Assembly (NCBI RefSeq): GCF_964019385.1
Contig: NC_088655.1
Coordinates: 12,690,357-12,754,356 of the forward strand
Reading direction: 5' to 3'
Source: Sycon ciliatum
Taxonomy: Eukaryota > Porifera > Calcarea > Leucosolenida > Sycettidae
DNA: 64,000 nt
This document shows positions 12,641-25,199 of the stretch, piece after piece. Both the position numbers and the translations under genes were made by a program. The notes below the pieces were generated by a model, which was not told the origin of the DNA, made no database searches, and saw only the letters and a program-made list of their open reading frames with translations. Within the stretch, counting starts at the first letter, position 1. The number at the start of each line of letters is the position of its first letter.

Positions 12641-13779
12641 GTGGTTCTTGACCAGGGAGTTGTACGACTCCTTGTTCTTGACCTGCCCGGTACGCGAACC
12701 CGTCGAATTTATTTTATTTTATTATGTGAGGAGACGGCATCTCTGAGACACTATTTGTGTTTTGCTGCTGGTGAATGTGGCTGCATGTTCATGTGTGTTG
12801 GCGTGTGTGTTATTCTGTGTGCTTTATGTATTCCGTTGCCCAGGATCATCTCTGCCTTGTGACTACTGTTCACGGTTCATTCCTAAAGTTCCAAAAATGG
12901 GGTATGGGGCAGGGTGAGAGTGGTCAGTGTTCTGTTCCAGTCCTGGGTGGCCGGGGGGGGGGGGGGTACAGTGGTGTGTGTGTGTGTATGTGTGAGAGAG
13001 AGGGGGGGATGACGATGGTCTTGTGTGTGGCACCATACTTGCGACACTGATCTGAATATTATTGTTCAGATCAGAAAAGTACCAGCCTGTGAAGTTGCTG
13101 TCGGCAACTTGTTCGATCAATTTTTAGACGATACTTTTTCTCGGCGTCCGTTATCCTCAAAACCTTTCCACTTGTAATCCGAAAGGATTCGCTGAAATAA
13201 AAAAATAAAAAACAGGAATGTGCTTTGCTTTCGGAAAAAAGGACAATGTCTCCAGGTGACCCAAAGGTACAGTATCGCTGGTTGGTTTGTTGATTTCTAG
13301 CTGCCCCTTGACTACTTGCAACATACATTGAAGACATCCTGTGGCGCATCGTGTACAGATGGACTTCAGATTTGGTCCCATTTCTGGCTCTCGTCTTGAA
13401 TGCTCTTCCCTGCCTGAGTGAGGCCTTCATTTGTGCAACTGAGTTCATAGCTTGTGCATGCTTGCTCTTGACTGTATGATGATTTGTACTGTGAGGCATT
13501 GTAGCCGTGTCTGCTCTTGTGTCTGTAATGGTTGCTGTGTTTTTGTCTTTGTGTGCTTCCTTGATCACTTCAGGTTAGACGCGTGGCCGGTGCAGGTAGT
13601 TCAGGTCGCAGCCACCGTCATCGCCGCTGCTGCCATAGTCATCACTGCCGCATAATCCTCGCAAGCTGACCGTCACCTACAGGGGTAAGGTGGTAGGTTG
13701 GTGATTCCAATAGCTAAGGGGTTGATACATGTATTCAACAATTACATAAGTACTAATGCCCTCTCCCCTTCCCTGCATG
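12641..13779. other. Unassigned sequence
   Basis: G and GT tracts at 12955-13010. A CGC/CAC-rich stretch at 13575-13655 is open but has no clear partners. Confidence 0.4.
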
Positions 13780-14140
13780 GGTATTTCAGTGGGAGTAGTG
13801 CATGCTGGTAATGGAGACCCACGCTTGGGTACAAAGATGTATGTGAAACCCTCTTCCACCTCCCCAGGGGTTTACAGTGACTTCAGTGGGAGTTGTACAT
13901 GCGAAGCCTTTCTCCACCTCCCCGGGGATCCTGCACAGTGATTTCAGTGGGAGTTGTGTAGGCTTTTCCAAGGGCAGCCTAGTGTGGAACCTGCATGATC
14001 CCCTGCTAGGACTACGGAGTGCCTTTTCGGTGGGAGCGGTGCATGTTGGTGAGGGAGAGATTTTGGTGCATAAATGCATGTGAAACACTCCCCCCCCCCG
14101 GGTTCCTGAACCGTGATTTCAGTGGGAGTAGGGCTTTCCC
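13780..14140 (+). repeat. Degenerate tandem repeat
   Basis: TTTCAGTGGGAGTAGTGCAT-like segments recur about five times at 70-170 bp spacing with CCTCCCCGGGG-type linkers. Confidence 0.6.
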
Positions 14141-14430
14141 AAGGGATAACTAGTCTGCAACATGCATGCTCTCTTCAACCCCCAACTCCTCCCTGAAGGA
14201 GGGTTTCAAGTTGCAACCTGAATCTTTTACAGGTGGAAATCAAGCTTTTCAGGGAGTGTTCTCTGACCTTCCCAGTGGGCTTCTCTGACCTTCCCAACGG
14301 GCTTTACTTCACCCTCAGGGTAGTTTCGCCCACTCTTCCTTTCCCTAGTACAGTTACATGGGAGTCTGATTGCCCAATGTTGGTAGGGGCATGCCATTGA
14401 CTAAACACTGCCCTTCCTCAGCAGCTCGTC

Positions 14431-15533
14431 ATGGACCCGGTGGGATCGCCCATCGCCATTGTAAGTGAGTGTGGGGGTACATGGGAAGGGATGATAGCGT
14501 ACATGCCGTGATCTTATCCCTCACCTACCTTCACCATTAAGATTGCACGGGGAAGGTCATAATGCCCATGTGCATGCCATGGGGGTTTGTTTGAAGAATC
14601 ATAATTATGACTCCATCCGTTGAAAGGGTTTGTTGCAAGGTCCCACTCCATGCCCTAGGGGTTGCATCATTGCCCTTTCCTGCAGAGGATGTAGCTGTTC
14701 ACCATGGGGATGCCCAAGCAAGAGTTGCCTGCTCTTGGATAGTGCATGCTTTATCCCTGAATTGAAGAGCCATGACTGCATGATGTACCCCACTTCCCTC
14801 AGTCCTTTGCACCCCAGCATGCAGTGCTGTGCCTCCCGGGTTTGCTTCAGCAGGTGGCCCTGTCCACTAGACACTTCAGTACGACATTTTTCAAGGTCAG
14901 CTGGGAGTTTGTCTACCCCATCAGTACAATTCCAGGGCTTCTATCCCCTCTTCCCTCACCCGTTTAGAGTAGGCTTTCCGCAGGGTGAGCAGGGCTCTTG
15001 TCCACCGAATGGCCCCTTCCAAGTACAGGGATGAAGTTTGTCACCCTGTGCATGTCCGTACCCATTGGGATGGGGCTGCCATTACACTAATCACTGCAAT
15101 TCCCTCCTAGTCGGCGCCATCATTGGACAACAAGACTGGCCAGAGACGCTCTACAGATAAGTATGGTGAGGTGGTATGAGTGCATTTAGCTAGTGGTGCA
15201 TGAGGGGCTGCATGTGAATGGGGTTTGCATGTTGCATGTGCATGGGGTTTGCATGGCGAGGTGTGTTGGTGTGGCTACTGCTGCTGCCGTGTGGTGTGTT
15301 GCTATTGCCGCTACGCTGTGGTGGTGTTGCATGGTGTGATTGTGTGTGGCATTGTGTGCATAGTCTAGGTATCTCGTGTCTAACCCCATTGCCACTGCCC
15401 TTACCTTCCAGCAGCTCGCCGCCACAGCCGTCGACACCAGCAGCCATCTCACCCTAGTCAACGCAGGTGTAGTTGCGGTCGTCGGGCCAGGGTGGGGATC
15501 CGGCAGAAGCGTCCCCACCCAGCTGCCTTTCAG
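14431..15533 (+). CDS. Weak three-exon candidate gene (basic N-terminal segment)
   Basis: 14431-14460 (MDPVGSPIAI, donor GTAAGT), 15111-15165 (acceptor TCCTAG, donor GTGAGG) and 15412-15533 (acceptor CCTTCCAG, donor GTAAAT) join in compatible phases to about 69 codons without a stop. The product is serine/arginine-rich with no domain. Short exons in compatible phase can arise by chance, and no continuation was found. Confidence 0.25.
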
Positions 15534-15950
15534 GTAAATGGTTTGTCTTTGAACTTGCATGTGCTAGTATCCTATACAGCATGATTTGTTGGTCCGGGCT
15601 TCAACTACAGCTCCAATTAGTTCAGGCCAACGACATTGTCCTCTGCCATAATTTCATGAATGAATGACGAGATCTTTGAAATTTGTACTTCGTTGATATG
15701 GCTTGAAGCAGACTATCAGCACCATGCGTTCTGCATAATAGTTGAACTTCCATTTGAAGCCAAGCTAACGCTGGTCGTAGTTTTGGTGCCCGCTATTTGT
15801 GCGTAGTCCATTTCGCTTCAATCCCGTAACCCCGAACGAACTTAACTGCATGTTTATTGACGTGATGGTATACATGCGTGCAGTCAGCTGTTGAGTCTTC
15901 ACTGCATTGCGAAGTTTGAATGTTTAATAATAGGTTGCCATGGCACTGCA

Positions 15951-16178
15951 ATGGCTGATGCTCAGCGCCGTCCTCCAGTTGGCTCATCTCTGAGCCGAGT
16001 CGTCGCAAGTATGGTGTCGGCACAAGACCATCGTCATCCGTCGGGAACAGGGTTGTGGGCGGCTACCCAGGGCTGGAACAGAACACTGACCACTCTCGTG
16101 GGATATAGCGGGATAGGATTGTGCTGTGCATTCATTCTTGCATGCTGTTGTGCCGAAAGAAATCCGGAAAGGTATTGA
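15951..16178 (+). CDS. Candidate 75-aa membrane ORF
   Basis: ATG with G at +4 opens MADAQRRPPVGSSLSRVVAS, followed by a polar region and one hydrophobic segment (TLVGYSGIGLCCAFILACCC), then a stop. A weak donor (GAAAG/GTATTG) would let it continue into the open frames at 16210-16500, which are also hydrophobic. I do not recognise it; a peroxisomal PEX11-type resemblance was considered and not supported. Confidence 0.3.
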   Translation: MADAQRRPPVGSSLSRVVASMVSAQDHRHPSGTGLWAATQGWNRTLTTLVGYSGIGLCCAFILACCCAERNPERY

Positions 16179-16199
16179 TCGATGGCATCTTTCCGGATT

Positions 16200-17790
16200 T
16201 CCTTCGTTTTAGGTAGCGTCCTTGTGTGCGAGCATGCTTGTGCTATTACTGCCTGGATGTTTGCATGCCACCAGCCTCGTGTGTGCAGTTGGTGTTTGGG
16301 CTCAGTTTTGTGTAGCATTGCGTTTTGGATTGGCAACTTTTCGATTTCGGTTGGGAACCTCCATCGTTTCCCCACCGGAATTGAGAATTTGGAATCCAGA
16401 AACGAAATGGTTTACAAAGTGGAGCGGGACACCCACACGCACTACACATGAGGCTGAATGCGGAATATGCATGAAACAATTCATGAGACTGGGGGGGGGG
16501 GGGGGGGTAGATTCATGAGGTACTGACTGCAGGGGCTCAGAACCTGTGCTGCTGGGAGACCCATGCCCAAATTTTTCAGGGTGGACTGCATTTTTTATGT
16601 GTGACGTCACTGCATATTCATTACAGCCATGGACTTAAAGTGGGGGTTGGTTGACTACCTTTATTAAAAAAATTATTATGCTAGGCAGTCCATATCCATA
16701 TTCTGCAGACCACCGCACCACTCGCAACATCAGATATTATGTTACAATCAGTGTAAGGAATGCAGTTACCAACCACGAGTACGCAAAATGGGCTCAGTTG
16801 GTCCGCAGCTCTACCAGTACAAGTCTTGCATTGAGCTATCTTCATCCTATCATTTCCAAGTCCATACATTTGTGCATGTACACGATTTTTGTGGTTATGG
16901 TGCATGCAGTTTGTGGTGCAAAAATCAGAAAGGGGAGTAGGGAGCCAGGGCCCAGAAAACAATGGTCTGCCTCAGCCTTGGCCCAAGAAATCCGACCCGC
17001 AAGCCAAGAGTAGCGCCGAGTTTCCATTTCAATTATATCCTGTGACAGTGCAGTCCAAAAATCCACATGATGTCTGCAGGCGCCGGTGTGAGCCTTGGCA
17101 CTGCGGCTCGTGGAGCGGATTTAAAAGTGCTCTAACTGCGAGAAACACATCGAGCTTCGCATGAGGGCAGGCAGTTTTGCCATCATAACCAGAAATAATA
17201 GTCCACACAAGCAAGCAGACTCACGGTGACTTCGAAGTACAGTATTCTCCTGTCCATACAATGCATTGCATTTCACGTGGCTGCAACCATGTTGACAGCC
17301 AACCAACCAACGGCCTAAATGGTATTTCATGTAGATCTATCAGGAAGTCACACAAACTCCCTTCCTGATATTACACCCAGCATGTCAAGTAAGCAGCGCA
17401 TGCATGTTACAACAATCTTATCACATGATCATTCTGTGCCGCAAGTCTTGCAGGTAGATAGTAACCAGTGGCGGTGTGCATCCTTCATGCCTCCCTACAT
17501 GTAGTTTCAAAGCCACAGGCCTCAGAGTGACTAGTACTAGTAGTACTAGTAGCCTCAGACTGACTGGTAATTCTGTGTCACGCGGCCATATTGCTAACTA
17601 CAGTAATTTCTACATGTAGGCTGGTACTTCACAGTGTTCAGCAACAGTGTATCCAAGACTACACAGTCTACAGACTGTCGGTGCATTCATCCTAAACTGG
17701 CACACACTTGTGTCGGTGTTTCGCACGAAAAGTGTGTTTGTCTACAGACATGCCGGTATGTACATGTTTGTCTACTCAACCCGCGATATT
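16200..17790. other. Unassigned sequence
   Basis: A G tract at 16490-16507. Open hydrophobic frames at 16210-16500 may extend the membrane ORF. Nothing else recognisable. Confidence 0.4.
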
Positions 17791-17798
17791 CATGTTAA

Positions 17799-20700
17799 AA
17801 CAAAATGGCGTCACGATTTATTGAAAGTGGTATAGTTGGTGGTACGAGTGTTCAAAACCATTTTGAACTTCATACTGTTCGTCTTCTTTTTGACATGCTC
17901 TCTTTCCATCGTCCTTAGCTTTTGTTTGTTGAGAGCTGTTTTGGCTTTCTCCTGTACCTCTGGGGGATGCCAAGTGATGGTTTTGAGAGGCTGGTGATGG
18001 CTGTGAGCGAGAGTTTGCCGATCGGCGTCGTCCTCGCTGTAGCGATGAAAATACTAGTTACGGCGCACCTGGCAGATATCACAACACGTCGGAGCGTCCA
18101 GGAGCAAAGGAATCTTGGGTTTTCACTGGAATCTAGTTCCTCCAGCATCGTGTAGCCCACCGTCGGTGAATGGCGGTCCAGAAAGGTCGAACCTGGTCTT
18201 CTGCAGCATCTCGCAGTCCTGCGAGGCACACCGTGTACGCCTGCCATGTATTGTACAAATAAAACTCATGCAGTAGTGGACTCTACAGTGATGAGTCTCA
18301 GCCTGTATGCTGCAAAAGACACAGGAAATGTGACTGGTGTCTGTACGCTCAGTGACTGGACGCCAACACCCCAGTCTTCTCCTGCAGGATCTGTTTGACA
18401 TTGACATTATGCAGTAGGTCGGCATTGACCTGGTTTGGCAGCTATCGTAATAGTATCTGCCTGGTTGGATGTAGCAGGTTGGTGTTTGCTCGTCGTCCAG
18501 TCCGGAATTTTCTTGTAACTCACGGTGGAGTACGCGCAGGGTTTGTGATCATCCCTGTTCACTTCAATATTATCAAACACAACGTTCCCTTTGTCACTCA
18601 TCTTATCCTGAGTACTGAATTTGCTGACAATATTGCACCACACTTCAGTTCCAGTGTCACAACCTACCGCCACTGCTGGCGGTGGCGACTGGTTCGTCAA
18701 TGGCGGTGACCAGGCTGACTGACTAGCTTCGAGACAGCGGCCTCGTTGTCAACCCCGCGGCAGCCTAAAGGTTGATTTTATCGATCCAGCCTCAGCGCCA
18801 TGTTGACGATGCCCTAGTGACTGTGTGTCATGGATTGCCTTGCCATCAGCGGTCATTGCCGTCCACCTTGGTGCGGCCCTCAACAACTGGCTCAGCCCAT
18901 GGGAGTCTCAAGTGGACAAAGTTGTTGCCAAAGTAGCTCAGAAGATTGGTGCATCGTGGTGTAGGTGAGCACATAACTAGGACTTCCCAGCGCCTATTTG
19001 TCCAGGCTGCGATACTATGTGACATGCTGTACTGCACATTCTTTTCAGCACTGCAAGGCCGGCAGCTGGACCGACTGCAGGGGCCGCGCACATGCAGGCC
19101 GCCTGTTGCCAGTGCAGCATTCTGGAACGTTCCTTCCTTCTGAGATCCGTGGAATAATGACTTTCTTTGCTTCAAAGCAAGTTGCTTACCTTTCTGTTGT
19201 GCTCCCAGTGTCCTTACAACAATAACCTACAGCAATGTTTTATTTTCCTTTCCATTCCCCAACCAATGAATACTACAATGTCGATTCTATTTCTGAATAC
19301 TTTAGTGTGTGCCCGCGCACGCACGTGTGTGTGTGTGTATACCTCACTCGCCACTCGAAGTTCTGTTCCCCATCACTGGAACACTGCCTGTTCTTTCAGG
19401 ATCTGCCATCATCTGCGGATGGGCATTCAATGATTGTATTGTGTGTGTGTGTGTTTCATTCAGAATCAGATCCGCTATCGTTGCTATAAGAGAAAATCTG
19501 TGGGTTCACATCCAGTGCATTTGTAGATTTGCGTGCTTTTCTCGCCACGGGCGCATACATGGGACATTGTGTGTGTGTGTGTGTGTGTGTGTGCGTTTGT
19601 GTGTATGGGGATATTGTCTGTATCGGCTTTTGGTACTAATGTTCAGGTCTGTGCTTGCATGTGTGAACATGAAATTGTTCGGTTCTGTGCATGCTATTGC
19701 TATGTTGTATATTATTGTATGTATGTGTGCATTTCCACGAACAGTGTAGATGAGCGTGGAGTGTGCATTCATCCCTCATCAACCACTTCACCTTGGGCTT
19801 ACGAGAGTTTTTTCTGCGTACCTCTCATTTTTGTTTGTTTCTCTCTGATACTGTATTGATGCCGGTACCTGTACCTCGATGTGTTCCTCTATCTGCAGTC
19901 GCCTTTAACCTTCGGTCAAGTTAACGTTTATTGTGCTCTATTTATCGTGCGAATCAAAATAAACAATATTATAATAACACAAGTCGTGCTAGAGTGACGA
20001 AATGTGCGTGTAGTAGGGTTGATGCGATGGGACGTTATAATTAGGTGGAACAGAACACACATTGGGCAGATTGATTGGGCATCATTGATTGTGCTCAGTC
20101 TAAACAGTGAACATAATAATTATCTCCAGTGACAGACTGTAGCGGCTAGCCTGGCAATAGGTAGCTGGCACTGGTCGCTACTGCTTGTTTGACAGGTGCC
20201 GCCAGAACCCCTGTTGTGTCATGCTATAGATGCACATGCCCTATTCTGGGGCATACTGAGGTACTTTGATTTTGTTGACTGCATGTAGACAGCATCCAAT
20301 TGTAGTACTCGTAGACCTTGGCTCTTTGTAGGTCAACCACCATCGCATGGATCGATCACGGTGACTATGCACTTGGAGGTTGGAATAGCCCGCGCTGAAC
20401 AGATCTTGCCATGGCCCAGGGAGTGAACTCGCTTACTTGACTATCCCGGTTTTAGTTAACCAGCATGAGTGGTGCAATTTGTCCATACCATGTTGCGAGC
20501 TCACAGTTGTTTGGGCAGGTTTTGAGCTGCACCACGAAACAAAGCGAAATAACGGCGTGACTGTAGAGCAAGGAAGCGGCGAGACGGCACTTCCAGGACG
20601 AGACAGGCAGTAGAGATGTGTTCCGCACAGCACGAGCAACCTCTCAAACCCTGCCGGTACTCCACAGTTACAAGAAAATGTCGGACTGGACGACGCGCCA

Positions 20701-21355
20701 ATGCAAACCTGCTACATCCACCCAGGCAGATAGCTGCCAAACCAGGCCAATGTCGACCCACTGCATACCGGTATGTCAATGTCAAACAGATCCTGCAGGA
20801 GAAGACTGGGATGATATTGGCGTCCAGTGTACGGACACCAGTCACATTTCCTACGTCTTTTGCAGCATACAGGATAGACTCATCACTATAAAGTCCACTA
20901 CTTCTTGATTTTTATTTGTAGAATACATGACAGGCGTACACGGTTATGCTGCAGAAGACCAGGTTCGACCTTTCTGGACCGCCATTCACCGACGGTGGGC
21001 TACACGATGCTGGAGGAACTAGATTCCAGTGAAAACCCAAGATTCCTTTGCTCCTGGACGCTCCGACGTGTTGTGATATCTGCCAGGTGCGCAGTAACTA
21101 GTATTTCCATCGCTATAGCGAGGACGACGCCGATCGGCAAACTCTCGCTCACAGCCATCACCAGCCTCTCAAAACCATCACTTGGCATCCCCCAGAGGTA
21201 TAGGAGAAAGCCAAAACAGCTCTCAACAAACAAAAGCTAAGGACGATGGAAAGAGAGCATGTCAAAAAGAAGACGAACAGTATGAAGTTCAAATGGGTTT
21301 GAACACTCGTTCCACCAACTATACCACTTTCAATAAATCGTGACGCCATTTTGTT
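17799..21355. mobile_element. 3.56-kb element with ~0.74-kb terminal inverted repeats, copy 1
   Basis: The left arm 17799-18545 and right arm 20644-21355 are reverse complements with small indels; both tips read AACAAAATGGCGTCACG next to TTAA (17795-17798, 21356-21359). The unique middle holds (GT)n tracts and no transposase. TTAA flanks suggest a piggyBac-like target, but the tips lack the usual CCC/GGG, so class is open. Confidence 0.75.
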
Positions 21356-21580
21356 TTAACACGCATACGGTCCACTTACATGAACATGTAACTCCATATA
21401 CATAATATTGCACAGTCATGTCAGTCCTTGTGTGACCTCCTAGATCCTGTGGCTCTACTCAGGGCACGATTATTTTTCCGGCTTGCCACATTTGACGCAA
21501 GAAAAGTGTCACCTGCCAATGCTATTTTAGTCACTGATTAGTATAGTGGCTCCTGATCCTGGCTCCGTGAAACACTAAAT

Positions 21581-21931
21581 ATGGCAGCTAACACCCGGGC
21601 CTCTGAGCTTCACGCACAGTATTATTATTATGTTCAAGCACATCAAAGATACGGCTTCAAAGTTTGGACTTCTAAGTTAGTTCTAGTCTGGAGCGGGAGA
21701 AAGTGTAATACAGTCATGAAGATGATCTACAGGATTGTACTTGATTGTACTACAAGAACTTGGATTCAGAATGGTATCCAACAGGAAGAAACACGAAACG
21801 CTCACCATGATTTGTTGAACTTCGACCCTGGAACACGTCATTTTGACGGTCTGTGTTTAGTTGTTCTTGGGGAATACAGGACATTGCATGATTTGCATCG
21901 CTGCAAAGACTCCGGCCCACTCCGGGATTGA
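21581..21931 (+). CDS. Unassigned ORF, 116 codons
   Basis: ATG to TGA immediately right of long-TIR copy 1, with aromatic-rich stretches such as WIQNGIQQEETRNAHHDLLN. A GTAAGT donor-like site follows the stop at 21945. No domain recognised; probably chance, but longer than most shadows here. Confidence 0.18.
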   Translation: MAANTRASELHAQYYYYVQAHQRYGFKVWTSKLVLVWSGRKCNTVMKMIYRIVLDCTTRTWIQNGIQQEETRNAHHDLLNFDPGTRHFDGLCLVVLGEYRTLHDLHRCKDSGPLRD

Positions 21932-22026
21932 TAAGGAAAGAATAGGTAAGTCATCCGTTGGAAAGACTCGCCACATAGAGGTCTACTAGCAGTAGTACTA
22001 GTCTAGATCCTCGTCCTAACCAAATC

Positions 22027-22209
22027 ATGCCGGATAGTTATTTACTGTCCGAATTTCGTCATAATTTTGATGAAATGAGGTCAGATATAGATGCCGCTGC
22101 GGACGCGTTCGTTGCGAGGCTGTCGCCACGAATCATCACACTTATAATAGTAGTATTACTAGTATTAGTAACATTACTTACCATGATTATGTACTTGCAG
22201 AACCACTGA
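22027..22209 (+). CDS. Candidate 60-aa tail-anchored small protein
   Basis: ATG to TGA, 60 codons. The first 35 residues are a polar, acidic helix (SEFRHNFDEMRSDIDAAADA) and the last 25 are one strongly hydrophobic segment (ITLIIVVLLVLVTLLTMIMY) followed by LQNH. This arrangement is typical of a tail-anchored membrane protein. The hydrophobic part is made of ATA/GTA/TTA triplets and could be simple sequence. A hAT MITE lies 15 bp after the stop. No family recognised; homology is needed to call it a gene. Confidence 0.35.
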   Translation: MPDSYLLSEFRHNFDEMRSDIDAAADAFVARLSPRIITLIIVVLLVLVTLLTMIMYLQNH

Positions 22210-22223
22210 CCATGCAGCGTTGA

Positions 22224-22710
22224 TAGGGAGGGCCCAAATATGCTAAAAAATTTCGCATATTATGCTTTTCGCATATTGGCCACTTGCTTCAAAATATGCT
22301 TCGAAATCACACAAAAGCAGAAAAATATGCTCGAAATATGCTCAAAATATGAACTGATATCAGTGATAATTATGCGAATTCTTTGCTCCCTGTAGCAAAA
22401 TATGCTACATGTGGTACAATATGCTACATTTGCTACTTTATGCGACCTTGAGTCGCGGACACTCTCTTCTCGGGTCAAAATTTCGCCCCGTGTTTGGATG
22501 AGCATTTTTCCTTCCGGGCTAAGTTTGGAAGTATTCCCTGACCGAGCGTGCCGTGGTAATTTTCCTTGTCCATTCCCGCAATCTGCCCTATAATTATGCG
22601 AATTCTTCGCTCCTTGTAGCAAAATATGCTACATTTGCTACTTTATGCGACCTTGTGTCAAAAGGACCAAATATGCGAAAATATGCGCAAGCATATTCGG
22701 GCCCTACCTA
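22224..22710. mobile_element. 487-bp hAT-type MITE
   Basis: Tips TAGGGAGGGCCCAAATATGC and the complement of TAGGTAGGGCCCGAATATGC. 8-bp flanks AGCGTTGA and AGCGCTGA differ at one base. AT-rich inside, with a 60-bp direct repeat (22375-22455, 22593-22656). Confidence 0.82.
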
Positions 22711-23301
22711 AGCGCTGATGCACACAGTGGCTGAGGCATCAAGTCGGTCAGTGACACCACCCATGACATGGACACACGGCTGCGCATCGCTTGTTCTGTT
22801 GTTGTCTCACATAGACCGCGGTCAGCAGGATGACCACGCAGTACACTTGAGAGATCTACACCATGCATAGTACTACATGTAGTAGACCTGGTAGACCATG
22901 CAATGATGCATGGTCCATGGTGGACGTCTGCACTCCGATCCGGAAGAAGAATCACAGATGGACGAGTAGCGTGTTTTCAACGCGCATTCACCATGTTCAC
23001 AGGAACAGTGCAAGTCGAGGCGATCGCGCGAATTTCCCCGGCCATTTTGCTTGTGTTCAGGAAGTGCCCGACAGGCTGTCGTTGTCTTGCGACTGCACTG
23101 ATGATCAGTGAAGGAAAATCGGTATTCGTGGTACTCATAGTAATCATGGTAATGGTAATAATCTGTGCATTGATGCGCCTGTTGTTCGGAAGCAGACGAT
23201 GGAGTATGGAGCATGGGCATTCTGGACATGCTGGCTACGCTAACTATCAAATTATTATTATTATTATTCGAAGAGTGCGAGCGTAGTGCTTTTGTAAACA
23301 T

Positions 23302-23622
23302 ATGCCGAATAGGCTTTCGTTGGAAACCCAATGCAGTTTTGTCCTTTTCATAAGCCAGAAGCCGGTACTAGCACCGACGGAGGAGACCTGCACTGGCAGG
23401 CTGCAGGAGTTACAGAATACACACAGTCCTAACAGAAAAGCGGGAAGAGTCGCCGCTTTTCTATATCGGATTCAGGACCTCCGTCTCCGTCAAGAATTTG
23501 TTGTCTCTGTGGCAGAAGGTTTCGTCGTCAAACTGCCAGAAGCCTTTTCGTCGGTCAACATAAGTACACCGCCAGCTATTGATGCGGTAGCAGTCCGAGT
23601 CGGCGCTGGAGCCGTCCTCTGA
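23302..23622 (+). CDS. Unassigned ORF, 106 codons
   Basis: ATG to TGA. The middle reads AGRVAAFLYRIQDLRLRQEF and VVSVAEGFVVKLPEAFSSVN, with mixed, protein-like composition and no simple repeats. A competing minus-strand ORF overlaps (23490-23876). No homolog recognised. Confidence 0.2.
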   Translation: MPNRLSLETQCSFVLFISQKPVLAPTEETCTGRLQELQNTHSPNRKAGRVAAFLYRIQDLRLRQEFVVSVAEGFVVKLPEAFSSVNISTPPAIDAVAVRVGAGAVL

Positions 23623-24335
23623 CAAACGTGTGCTATAGCAGCTGAGTAGTGTTCGACCTTCACCGCACTAGCATTCTCCTGTCTGCATCGGAGAGGGAGG
23701 CCGAGAGGGAAACGTAACCACCAACCGATGACAAGCAAGTTGTAAATTGTAAAATCTTCTCCAGTGCCACCGACCCTGTAACAGCACGCTACCTTGGCAT
23801 CACCGTTCGTGTACCTTCCGAAGCTCTTTGTGATTTTGGTGTGCTTGGCTTGTGATACTCCGCACAACAGATACACGCACCTGAAGTTTGTTTGCGCCCC
23901 ACGCAGTGCCGGATGTTGTCCTGAAGGTCAAGATCACAAATTACGCTACTGCTGGGACCTGGCTTTCGCGTGGGTGCTGCATGAGGACCTAGCTCTCAAG
24001 TCGAAACTCAAAACTCGTCATTTTGATGGTGGATTTACTCAGTTCTTGGATCTCTCCTGGAGCGCTGCTTGGTCTGCAAGCTCTCAGCTGATATGTTATG
24101 CATGTGCATTGTCACCACCAAGAGAGACAAACCAACATTGCGATAGAGGAATCTTTCATAGAGGAATCTTCGTAGAGGAATCTTCATTGAGGAGTCTTCG
24201 TAGAGGACTCTTTGGAGGCAAGCGTTTGGGTGGTCGTTGACGCCACGGCGCGCTGTGTGATCAGCAGCAGGGGTACAACAGCTGAACAAGTAAGTCTGAA
24301 GACACTAACTACTGGTGAATTCCATCATTCTTGCA

Positions 24336-24514
24336 CAGTACTGTCGGTCGACGAAGAACTGAGGGATCAGCCTCCTAGCCTAGACAGTTCTTATTTGCAT
24401 GTACGTCCTATAGTCTATAGTCTATGCACAGTTGAGACACCGTATATACATCGGTATGACTGCTGTGCTTGGTGAAATTCTAGTCTGGTCATTCTTCGGC
24501 GCCCGACAGTACTG
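24336..24514. mobile_element. MITE family E, copy 1
   Basis: CAGTACTGTCGGTCGACGAA at left and the complement of CAGTACTGTCGGGCGCCGAA at right. Confidence 0.8.
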
Positions 24515-24530
24515 TAGTTCATTTGCCCGG

Positions 24531-24722
24531 CCAGTTTGGCGTAAGAGGCAGCTTGGTGTAACAGGCAGCTTGGTGTAACAGCCAGTTTGGTGTAACAGCC
24601 AGTTTGGTGTAACTGGCAGCTTGGTGTAACTGGCAGCTTGGTGTAAGAGGCAGCTTGGCGTAAGAGGCAGCTTGGTGTAAGAGGCAGCTTGGTATAAGAT
24701 GCAGCTTGGTGTAAGAGGCAGC
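24531..24722 (+). repeat. 17-bp tandem repeat
   Basis: About 11 copies of GTAAGAGGCAGCTTGGT with CTG/CAG/GAG variants. Confidence 0.92.
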
Positions 24723-25199
24723 AACAAGCTGTGTAGGGAGTACCACACTTCTCCTGTAGCAGCATTTTTGCAGAACAAGAACAGGCATTGCTTGCACTCA
24801 CTTAGAAGCTGAAAGCATACACATTGGCTGCAAGTACGTGTATTCGACATCGTACTCATCATCAATAGGACCAGCCGCAGCGAAACCAACTGTGCCAGTT
24901 ACATCGTACTAAAGTAAAACAGAGAGGTTCCAGGCTGTCCAAGAGAGTGCTCAATACCGAGTGGTGGAGCACTAAAGTACATGATTGCACATGGTATTCC
25001 GTAACAGCTATAATGTAAACCTTGGTTGATGGGTTAGCATGTTGGACGCTTGACAGCATGTTGCAAGGAGCACTGTTTTTGACACAGGCTCTCAGTGCAT
25101 CCTCCACCTTTTAGCATGCTGTCAAATCGTCCAACTTGATTGTACATGTACATCATTGAGTCCCTACCTGTGGAGTATGAAGTGTTTGTGAGTACACAC

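Noticed and set aside
15951..16500. PEX11-type peroxisomal membrane protein
   Set aside because: Only a vague hydrophobic and glycine-tyrosine resemblance; no conserved block can be aligned with confidence.
19309..19859. Long hydrophobic ORFs in the middle of the long-TIR element
   Set aside because: They run through (GT)n tracts, shift frame between copies and contain no transposase motif.
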